Assembly (NCBI GenBank): GCA_946478675.1
Contig: CAMLEF010000087.1
Span: forward strand, 1-13,627
Length of the DNA stretch: 13,627 nucleotides
DNA from: an uncultured Flavobacteriales bacterium
GTDB lineage: Bacteria > Bacteroidota > Bacteroidia > Palsa-965
Direction of reading: 5' to 3'
The notes beneath the pieces are model-generated. The model was given only the letters and a program-made list of their open reading frames with translations. It had not been told where the DNA came from and searched no databases. The position numbers and the translations under genes are program-made. Numbering within the stretch: the stretch's first letter is position 1; each line of letters begins with the position of its first letter. Below, piece after piece: positions 1 to 5,331 of this stretch.

Positions 1-274
1 TCTCCGTGTTCTTGTGCAGGTTGGAGACGGCGATACGCGAGGCGAGCAGCGCGTAGTCCGGGTGCTTGGTGGTGAGGGAGGCCGCCGTTTCCGCCGCGAG
101 GTTATCGAGCTCGCTGGTGGTCACGCCGGGATAAATTCCCTGGATGACTTTCATGGCAACTTCGACCGGGCTGACATGGACCGGGTCGAGCGCATAACAG
201 AGTTTCTGGATGCGTGCCGTGATCTTGTCGAATTTGATCGATTCTTTGCTGCCATCGCGTTTGATTACGTACAT
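1..274 (-). CDS. nrdA: Ribonucleoside-diphosphate reductase alpha subunit, N-terminal part (runs off the left edge)
   Basis: This is the N-terminal 91 residues of the large catalytic subunit of class I ribonucleotide reductase, which makes deoxyribonucleotides from ribonucleoside diphosphates in the cytoplasm. The visible part begins [20 protein letters not shown] and continues with [20 protein letters not shown] and [20 protein letters not shown]. This is the ATP-cone regulatory domain, where ATP or dATP sets overall enzyme activity. The start is fixed at 274 because the codon two upstream of this ATG is an in-frame TGA. The gene lies 105 bp downstream of nrdB on the same strand. No TAnnTTTG box is seen in the gap, so it is probably cotranscribed as nrdBA. 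The catalytic barrel is outside the window. Confidence 0.93.
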   Translation of the reverse strand, partial: MYVIKRDGSKESIKFDKITARIQKLCYALDPVHVSPVEVAMKVIQGIYPGVTTSELDNLAAETAASLTTKHPDYALLASRIAVSNLHKNTE

Positions 275-379
275 AGTTCAGCGCGTTTTATGGGTTGTTG
301 GTAATGGGAGAACAGTTCGGTATTGATTTCTTTACACAGCTCCGCAATGATCGCGGGGTGCGCACATGCGTAATGTTGC

Positions 380-1354
380 TTAAAAGTCTTCGTCGAGGCT
401 GAAAACGTTCTTGGTGTTGTCACCGGCTACTCCGGCTTTCTGGTATTCAGCAACGCGTTTTTCGAAGAAGTTGGTTTTGCCCTGCAGCGAGATCATTTCC
501 ATGAAGTCGAACGGGTTGGTGGCGTTGTACACTTTCTTGCAGCCAAGCGCTACGAGCAGGCGATCCGCCACGAACTCGATGTACTGGCACATCAGGTCGG
601 AGTTCATACCGATGAGCTTCACCGGCAGCGCGTCCGTCACGAATTCTTTTTCGATGATCACGGCGTTGGTGATGATCTCGCGGACTTGTTCTTCGGGAAG
701 TTTGCCGGTGAGCTGGCTGTACAGCAGGCAGGCGAAATCACAATGCAGGCCTTCGTCGCGGGAGATCAGCTCGTTGGAGAACGAGAGTCCCGGCATGAGG
801 CCGCGTTTCTTCAGCCAGAAAATAGAGCAGAAGGAACCGGAGAAGAAAATGCCTTCCACTGCGGCAAACGCGATCAGTCGCTCGGCGAAGCTGCCGTTGC
901 TGATCCAGCGCAGGGCCCACTGGGCTTTTTTGCCTACTGCGGGAACGGTGTCGATGGCGTGGAACAGCTTATCCTTCTCGGCCGGATCTTTAATATAGGT
1001 GTCGATCAGCAGCGAGTAGGTTTCGCTGTGGATGTTCTCCATCATGATCTGGAACCCATAGAAGCAACGGGCCTCCGGATACTGTACCTCGTTCATGAAA
1101 TTGATGGCGAGGTTTTCGTTCACAATACCGTCGCTGGCGGCAAAGAAAGCCAGTACGTGCTTGATGAAGTGACGCTCGTCGTCGTTCAGCTTGTTCGCCC
1201 AGTCCTGCAGGTCAGCGGAAAGGTCAATTTCTTCGGCGGTCCAGAAGCTGGCTTCAGCTTTCTTATACATCTCCCAAATGTCGCGGTGCTTGATGGGGAA
1301 AAGAACAAATCGGTCTTTGTTCTCTAGCAGGATGGGCTCGGTTGCTTCAGCCAT
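380..1354 (-). CDS. nrdB: Ribonucleoside-diphosphate reductase beta subunit (class Ia, tyrosyl-radical type)
   Basis: This 324-residue protein is the radical-generating small subunit that works with NrdA. It closely resembles the eukaryotic R2 type. By alignment from memory to mouse R2, the diiron ligands are D75 (in [10 protein letters not shown]), E106 and H109 (MENIHSETY), E167 ([10 protein letters not shown]), E201 and H204 ([10 protein letters not shown]). The radical tyrosine is Y113, so this is the Tyr-radical type and not a Phe or Leu variant. The C-terminus FSLDEDF matches the conserved tail that docks on the alpha subunit and carries the terminal radical-transfer region. The length is normal and nothing is broken. 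The start at 1354 is supported by a strong Shine-Dalgarno sequence. nrdA follows at once. The leader upstream has two hairpins that may regulate the operon. Confidence 0.97.
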   Translation of the reverse strand: MAEATEPILLENKDRFVLFPIKHRDIWEMYKKAEASFWTAEEIDLSADLQDWANKLNDDERHFIKHVLAFFAASDGIVNENLAINFMNEVQYPEARCFYGFQIMMENIHSETYSLLIDTYIKDPAEKDKLFHAIDTVPAVGKKAQWALRWISNGSFAERLIAFAAVEGIFFSGSFCSIFWLKKRGLMPGLSFSNELISRDEGLHCDFACLLYSQLTGKLPEEQVREIITNAVIIEKEFVTDALPVKLIGMNSDLMCQYIEFVADRLLVALGCKKVYNATNPFDFMEMISLQGKTNFFEKRVAEYQKAGVAGDNTKNVFSLDEDF

Positions 1355-1362
1355 AAAAAACG

Positions 1363-1369
1363 CCTCCTC
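1363..1369 (-). promoter_or_regulatory. Strong Shine-Dalgarno sequence of nrdB
   Basis: Read on the minus strand the sequence is GAGGAGG, eight bases before the nrdB ATG. It fixes the start. It is unusual here because the other starts in the window lack such a motif, as is common in Bacteroidota. The segment CTCC just upstream (CTCCCGAGGAG) could pair with part of it in a short 4-bp hairpin. Confidence 0.75.
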
Positions 1370-1414
1370 GGGAGATTATTTGGACTAGTTGGTTGATTGT
1401 GTGGTGCTTCTGGC

Positions 1415-1439
1415 GAAAAAAGCAGGCGGTGTGCCTGCT
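1415..1439 (-). terminator. Rho-independent terminator-like hairpin in the nrdB leader (possible attenuator)
   Basis: On the minus strand a perfect 7-bp stem AGCAGGC / GCCTGCT with a 5-base loop (ACACC) is followed directly by a run of T; positions 1415-1421 are all A on the plus strand. It points towards nrdB and ends about 60 bases before the nrdB start. The nearest upstream minus-strand gene, DUF3109, ends almost 700 bp away. It may therefore end that distant transcript, end a short RNA from the gene-free stretch, or act as an attenuator of nrdBA. The structure is seen directly; its role is inferred. Confidence 0.55.
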
Positions 1440-1458
1440 GTTTCCCTTTAAGATGTTC

Positions 1459-1493
1459 GCGATGAATCACTTATCTGTTGCGGCGTTCATCGC
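1459..1493 (-). promoter_or_regulatory. Second stem-loop in the nrdB upstream region
   Basis: A perfect 8-bp inverted repeat, GCGATGAA at 1459-1466 and TTCATCGC at 1486-1493, encloses a 19-base loop. It lies just upstream, in the transcription direction, of the terminator-like hairpin at 1415-1439. The two could belong to one structured leader. I do not recognise a known riboswitch class, and no NrdR-like box was found nearby. Confidence 0.35.
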
Positions 1494-1827
1494 TATCACC
1501 GAAGACAAATTTTTACAAAAGCGCTCAATCAGTCAAGGCCAACGAACCCTTTTAGATTAACAATCGCCCGAAGTTTTAAACACAGTACCGCGAACGTTTT
1601 TGTTGATAACGGGTAATAACTGATCGCTTTTGCAGCAACGATGCGTGTTCCACGGCAAGTAGGTAAATTTTAATAAAAATCTGCGTTACCATCTTGCAGG
1701 ATTCGGTTTTTTGACTGTGTTGAATTTCAAAAAAGCGACGCTTTGAAAGCCGCGCCGGCAAAGGGATGCAGGCGGTCGGTGGTTTTTGGGAGGAGGTTAA
1801 TTTGTTGGAAGGAAAGCGGTTAAAGGG

Positions 1828-2121
1828 GATGTGCTCCGCTGCGCTATTTTTTGATGTGCTCCGCTTCGCTATGTGCTGATGCGCGCAAAAAAAAATCTTC
1901 CCGCAAACGAAAGTTTGGCAATGAAAGAAATGTGCTCCGCTTCGCTATGTGCTGATGGGATTCCGCTGCGCGATGTGCTGATTCGCGCGAAAATTCTTCA
2001 CCCGCAAGGAGAGCAAATCCATAAGAGGGTGGGAGGAAAGCGCGCATCAGCACATCAGCATATCAGCGAGCAAAGCGAGCGAAGCACATAGCCCGCGCGG
2101 ACCGCGCCGGGCGGAGCACAT
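1828..2121. repeat. Cluster of direct and inverted intergenic repeats (ATGTGCTCCGC / ATGTGCTGAT family)
   Basis: Two identical 27-bp copies lie at 1854-1880 and 1930-1956, 76 bp apart. Each starts ATGTGCTCCGCTTCGCT and ends ATGTGCTGAT. Partial copies lie at 1829-1846 and about 1962-1983. The sequence after the first full copy (gcgcg-aaaa-tctt-ccgcaa, to about 1905) is echoed after the last one (to about 2008), which suggests a longer duplicated unit. Inverted copies follow: 2040-2055 is the exact complement of 1871-1886 (16 bp), 2046-2065 repeats atcagca in tandem, and 2111-2121 is an inverted ATGTGCTCCGC that ends on the DUF3109 stop codon. Frames in the cluster (for example 1844-2053 and 1873-2091) encode only repeat-derived peptides. 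Confidence 0.8.
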
Positions 2122-2726
2122 TACTTTTTCTTCCGAACGGTTGTTTTTTTGACGGCCGGCTTCGCCATCTCCTTCGACGCAGCATCCAGCGCATTCCACC
2201 ATTCCTCGCCATACTTGCGCACCAGCGCGTCCTTGACGAAATGATGGACGGAAACCTGCAGCTTTTCCCCGCAGGCACAGGCCGGTTTGCAAATGTCCCA
2301 GGTCTCGTAATTCACCGCGTCGAACTTCTTGTATTTCGAAATGCGCACGGGATACAGGTGGCAGGACACCGGCTTGCGGAATTTTACTTTGCCGTCCTTC
2401 CAGGCTTTTTCAATTCCGCAGAAGGCGAAACCATTTTCAAAGATGGTGTAAGCGCATTCTTTATTGCCGTCGACCAGCGGCGTTACTTTATCACCGTCCG
2501 AATCCGTCAGCCACTTGCCCTGCGCTTCGATCGCGGCGATGCCTTTTTCATTGAGATACGGCTTCACCTTCGGATAGATCTTTTCCAGGATCTCCGTCTC
2601 CTCGTCTTCCAGCGGCGCACCCGAATCGCCATGCACGCAACAGGCGCCTTTGCACGCGTTCAGGTCGCACACGAACTTCTTCTCCACGACATCGTCAGAG
2701 ATCAGGGTATTGCCGATTTCGATCAT
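2121..2726 (-). CDS. DUF3109 family cysteine-rich protein
   Basis: A 201-residue protein that I recognise as the DUF3109 family, common in Bacteroidota and of unknown function. It has ten cysteines. The first group is C20, C25, C29 and C30 ([19 protein letters not shown]). Then come C91 (KECAY), C103 (FCGIEKAW), C122 (SCHLYPVRI), and C146, C150 and C152 ([10 protein letters not shown]). The spacing resembles metal- or Fe-S-binding cysteine-cluster proteins, so a bound metal is a reasonable inference but is not shown. There is no signal peptide or membrane segment, so it is probably cytoplasmic. The tail [13 protein letters not shown] is strongly basic and probably disordered. The start at 2726 sits four bases after a TATCTTTG promoter box, so the mRNA may be leaderless. 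The stop codon overlaps an inverted copy of the downstream repeat family. Confidence 0.9.
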   Translation of the reverse strand: MIEIGNTLISDDVVEKKFVCDLNACKGACCVHGDSGAPLEDEETEILEKIYPKVKPYLNEKGIAAIEAQGKWLTDSDGDKVTPLVDGNKECAYTIFENGFAFCGIEKAWKDGKVKFRKPVSCHLYPVRISKYKKFDAVNYETWDICKPACACGEKLQVSVHHFVKDALVRKYGEEWWNALDAASKEMAKPAVKKTTVRKKK

Positions 2727-2730
2727 GGTG

Positions 2731-2738
2731 CAAAGATA
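2731..2738 (-). promoter_or_regulatory. Bacteroidota -7 promoter box for the DUF3109 gene
   Basis: On the minus strand this reads TATCTTTG, an exact match to the Bacteroidota -7 consensus TAnnTTTG. Only four bases separate it from the ATG at 2726, so transcription would start at or next to the start codon. No clear -33 TTTG was found upstream. Confidence 0.6.
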
Positions 2739-2744
2739 GTGATT

Positions 2745-2769
2745 GGGGTGCGGGTTGCGGGGTTCGGGG
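2745..2769 (+). other. Canonical G-quadruplex motif
   Basis: Four G-runs (2745-2748, 2752-2754, 2759-2762, 2766-2769) are separated by loops of 3, 4 and 3 bases, which fits the G3+N1-7 pattern. It lies on the plus strand in the divergent spacer, a few bases behind the DUF3109 promoter box. C-rich counterparts at about 2957-3003 (several CCCCGCA segments) make the outer parts of this spacer loosely complementary. Confidence 0.55.
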
Positions 2770-2834
2770 TGCGCAGGGGGAGTAAAATGGGGAGTTATTT
2801 GTGGCAGGAAAAGCGCTCGTCAATTGGGAAGTGG

Positions 2835-2923
2835 GTTGGTTAGGTTGGATGGTTGGTTAGGTTGGTTAGGTTGGATGGTAAGTTCTCTTTAACCAACTCA
2901 ACCAACCATCCAACCTAACCAAC
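2835..2923. repeat. Large inverted repeat of GGTTGGTT units in the divergent spacer
   Basis: The left arm 2835-2869 and right arm 2889-2923 are complementary at 32 of 35 positions, around a 19-base loop. The arms consist of tandem GGTT / GGTTAGGTTGGAT units. It lies between the divergent DUF3109 and porin genes, so it is not placed where a simple transcription terminator would be expected. A related inverted repeat follows the porin gene at 4383-4454 and shares the segment taaccaactcaaccaacc. Confidence 0.8.
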
Positions 2924-3011
2924 AACTCCTTCCCATCCGAAGCATAACTCCTCCTGTTCCCCGCACTTCCCATCCCAATTCCCCGCACTCCGTACCCCGC
3001 AACTCTTTTAC

Positions 3012-3019
3012 TACTTTTG
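3012..3019 (+). promoter_or_regulatory. Bacteroidota -7 promoter box for the porin gene
   Basis: TACTTTTG is an exact TAnnTTTG match, 19 bases before the ATG at 3039. The 5' leader would be short. No convincing -33 TTTG was seen at the usual distance. Confidence 0.5.
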
Positions 3020-3038
3020 ACCCCGCCCCAAAAGCACT

Positions 3039-4367
3039 ATGCGAAAACCACTACACCGTTTCGCTGCTCTGGGGACGCTTCTCTTCTCCCTTTCTTCCGC
3101 AGCACAAACCGACTCCACCGAAAAATGGAGCTGGCATTTCCAATTCACCGGCATCCTGCAGGGACATGCTGCATTCGATGCGCCGTACGCGGGACAGAAC
3201 AGCCTCGACAGCGCTTCCGAAAAAGCATTTTCCGTAACGTCGACATTCTATCTCGGGCGACGGCTGTGGCGCAACGGCGAGCTGTATTTCAACCCGGAAA
3301 TTGCCGGTGGAAAAGGCATCAGCAGCGCGCTTGGTATTGCCGGGTTTACCAATGGCGAATGCTTTCGCATCGGGGATCCGTCGCCGGCGATTTATCTCGC
3401 GCGATTATTCCTGCGGCAGCATTTCGCGATCGGCGATGAAAAGGACTGGCAGGAACCCGGCGGCAATCGTCTCGGAGGCTGGATCCCGCGGCAGCGCGTC
3501 ACGCTCACGGCGGGAAAATTTTCTATCGACGACGTGTTCGATGCGAACAGCTACAGCCACGATCCGCGCACGCAATTCATGAACTGGTCGCTGATGAGCG
3601 ATGGCGCGTGGGATTATCCTGCGAATACGCGCGGCTACACCTGGGGCTTCATCGCGGAATACGTGCGGCCGGGCTGGGCGGCGCGCCTCTCCGGAACGAT
3701 GCTGCCGAAAGCGGCGAACGGCGGAGTTTTTGATCAGCAGATCGACAAGGCGCACGGCGAATCGCTGGAGCTGGAACACAACTGGGGAAACGACGAGCAG
3801 CACAAAGGCGTGGTGCGCGTGCTGGCGTTCCGCAATCTTTCGCGCGCTGCAAATTATCATGACGTCGTGCAGGCGTTTTACAACGGAACCGATTCTTCGC
3901 TCAACGTGAATACGCGCACGACTTACGGCGGAAAGAAATACGGTTTCGGCATCAACGCAGAGCAGGCGCTCGGGGAACACCTCGGCGTTTTTGCGCGTGC
4001 CGGCTGGAACGACGGCCACACCGCCACGTGGGTATTCACCGAGATCGATGAGAATGCGCAGGCCGGCGTGCAGCTCGACGGCGGCTGGTGGAAACGCAAG
4101 GAAGATGTTTTCGGCGCTGCGATTTCCGTCAACGGCATTTCAAAAGATCACCGCGAATTTCTCGATGCCGGCGGTTACGGCTTCATCATCGGCGACGGCA
4201 AGCTGCCGCATTACGGAGAAGAAGAAATTTTCGAAACGTATTACGCCGCTCAGCTCGCAGGAAATTTGTGGCTGAGCGCCGATTACCAGTTTGTGGATCA
4301 TCCGGCGTACAATAAGGATCGTGGCCCGGTGAAGGTGTGGGCAGTACGGGCGCATGTCGCATTCTGA
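3039..4367 (+). CDS. OprB-like carbohydrate porin (outer-membrane beta-barrel)
   Basis: A 442-residue protein that fits the carbohydrate-selective porin OprB family, which forms outer-membrane channels for sugars. Residues 1-23 are a Sec signal peptide (MRKPLHRFAALGTLLFSLSSAAQ, then TDS). The mature N-terminal region has WHFQFTGILQGHAAFDAPY, the usual first strand of these proteins. The family core lies at about 156-200, including LTAGKFSIDDVFDANSYSHD, RTQFMNW and AWDYPANTRGYTWG. The end is YNKDRGPVKVWAVRAHVAF, with the C-terminal phenylalanine expected for assembly by the BAM machinery. Length is typical and nothing is broken. It stands alone: it diverges from DUF3109 and converges on the next gene, with no TonB receptor, glycosidase or transporter beside it. 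The substrate cannot be read from the sequence. Confidence 0.87.
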   Translation: MRKPLHRFAALGTLLFSLSSAAQTDSTEKWSWHFQFTGILQGHAAFDAPYAGQNSLDSASEKAFSVTSTFYLGRRLWRNGELYFNPEIAGGKGISSALGIAGFTNGECFRIGDPSPAIYLARLFLRQHFAIGDEKDWQEPGGNRLGGWIPRQRVTLTAGKFSIDDVFDANSYSHDPRTQFMNWSLMSDGAWDYPANTRGYTWGFIAEYVRPGWAARLSGTMLPKAANGGVFDQQIDKAHGESLELEHNWGNDEQHKGVVRVLAFRNLSRAANYHDVVQAFYNGTDSSLNVNTRTTYGGKKYGFGINAEQALGEHLGVFARAGWNDGHTATWVFTEIDENAQAGVQLDGGWWKRKEDVFGAAISVNGISKDHREFLDAGGYGFIIGDGKLPHYGEEEIFETYYAAQLAGNLWLSADYQFVDHPAYNKDRGPVKVWAVRAHVAF

Positions 4368-4382
4368 TGGAGGGTTGGTTGG

Positions 4383-4454
4383 GTTGAATGGGTTGGTTAA
4401 GTTGGTTAGGTTTATTTGTCGTCTTCCTTAACCAACTCAACCAACCGAACCAAC
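4383..4454. repeat. Inverted repeat of GGTTGGTT units between convergent genes (possible terminator)
   Basis: Arms 4383-4409 and 4428-4454 pair at about 22 of 27 positions around an 18-base loop. The right arm shares taaccaactcaaccaacc with the right arm of the inverted repeat at 2835-2923. It lies between the 3' ends of the porin gene (plus) and the following minus-strand gene, so here it could serve as a bidirectional terminator. There is no long T-run directly after the stem, so that role is uncertain. Confidence 0.7.
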
Positions 4455-4485
4455 TCTTCAACTTTTTTCCTCCGCATCGAAGTAG

Positions 4486-5211
4486 TTATTGCTGCGGATA
4501 TTCTTCCGGTGCGTAGCGGTTATCTACCGGCGCATTGCTAATGTAAGCTGAAATGCCGAACTGCGCCTGGAAGAGCCACGCCCGCAGTGAAGCGTTTTGC
4601 CAGACGTAGCTTCCGTCGTAATTGCCGATCACTTTTAGCGGGTAGAGGTATTGTCCGTTCAGCGTACAGTCGAACGAAAGAAACGGGATCGGTTTCCAGC
4701 GCACGCCCGTCTGCACGCAAACACCGCTGCCGCGAAAAAATTTCGCCGACGTCCACGTGTAATAGGCGCGCAGCCCTCCCCAGGTTTCCCAATGCGGACG
4801 TTTCACAAAAGTGTAATTGACGCCTGCGCCGATCGCGCGCATTTTCATCTCCCATGCGAGCGGTTCTGAGCCGTAAAAAGTCGAGTCGGGTGCGGTGACG
4901 TGCTGGTAATGCGAATGAATTCCGCTGAGCGAAAGACGTTGCGCGAACGCCATTCCCACCAGCTCGAAACGTTGCTTTTTCCCAAAGAGCGCCGCAAATT
5001 CCAGCGTGTACGTCGGTGAAATTTTATGGATCGACGCCGAATCGTGAGAGCCGGTAGCCGGGAAAAAGGAAACGCCACTGGTTTCCAGCGGAACGATCTC
5101 CCGGAAAATCCCGGGCCCGATGCTGCCGCTCAGTCGCGCAACAGGCAACGTGTCCTGCGCACGCAGCAAAGTCGCGGTGAAAATAAACAGTGAGAAAACA
5201 AAAAGGCGCAT
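4486..5211 (-). CDS. Hypothetical secreted protein, probable outer-membrane beta-barrel
   Basis: This is a 241-residue protein I do not recognise. It begins MRLFVFSLFIFTATLLRAQD, a clear Sec signal peptide with likely cleavage after LRA. I chose the ATG at 5211 over one 20 codons upstream because the signal peptide starts there. The mature part has no other membrane helix. It is rich in aromatic and alternating polar/apolar segments, such as YTLEFAALFGKKQRFELVGM, AIGAGVNYTF, WGGLRAYYTW, TGVRWKPIPFLSFDCTLNGQ and AQFGISAYIS, as expected for antiparallel strands of an outer-membrane barrel. The end (APEEYPQQ) is not a typical barrel terminus. It lies 120 bp downstream of the large phosphatase gene on the same strand, so cotranscription is possible. 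No exact promoter box was found. Confidence 0.75.
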   Translation of the reverse strand: MRLFVFSLFIFTATLLRAQDTLPVARLSGSIGPGIFREIVPLETSGVSFFPATGSHDSASIHKISPTYTLEFAALFGKKQRFELVGMAFAQRLSLSGIHSHYQHVTAPDSTFYGSEPLAWEMKMRAIGAGVNYTFVKRPHWETWGGLRAYYTWTSAKFFRGSGVCVQTGVRWKPIPFLSFDCTLNGQYLYPLKVIGNYDGSYVWQNASLRAWLFQAQFGISAYISNAPVDNRYAPEEYPQQ

Positions 5212-5331
5212 CGTGATACTGTCGTGGCTTCTGCCGGAAAGTTGCCCAACAAGTTGCAAAAAATTAATCACTGCAATTTCCGGATGGAAACACCATCCAC
5301 GTACATCACGGCGTTGTTGCCTGTGTTTTTT

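Larger units (their letters stand above)
1355..2120. other. Gene-free stretch between nrdB and the DUF3109 gene
   Basis: About 770 bp have no convincing gene. The part next to nrdB (1355-1500) holds the ribosome binding site and two hairpins listed separately. The middle (about 1500-1740) is visibly richer in A and T than the coding regions. I see no protein-like frame, tRNA or exact TAnnTTTG box in it; the only longer open frame there (1576-1761, minus) needs a TTG start and has no recognisable pattern. The part from 1828 on is a repeat cluster. The nrdB promoter must lie somewhere in the first half but could not be placed. Confidence 0.6.

Noticed and set aside
276..380. Protein-like minus-strand frame in the nrdB-nrdA gap (contains AELCKEINTELFSHYQQ)
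   Set aside because: It has no ATG, GTG or TTG start in frame. It begins inside the nrdB 3' end in another frame, while nrdB already ends in its canonical tail, so it is most likely chance.
1600..1608. DnaA-box-like TTATCAACA on the minus strand upstream of nrdB
   Set aside because: A single copy with a mismatch to TTATCCACA in an AT-rich stretch. One weak match does not support DnaA control or an origin.
1844..2091. Open frames of about 70 codons on both strands in the repeat cluster
   Set aside because: Their sequence is produced by the repeats themselves, and the two frames mirror each other on opposite strands.
1828..2121. CRISPR array
   Set aside because: Copies are irregularly spaced, partly inverted and vary in length, with no uniform spacers and no cas genes.
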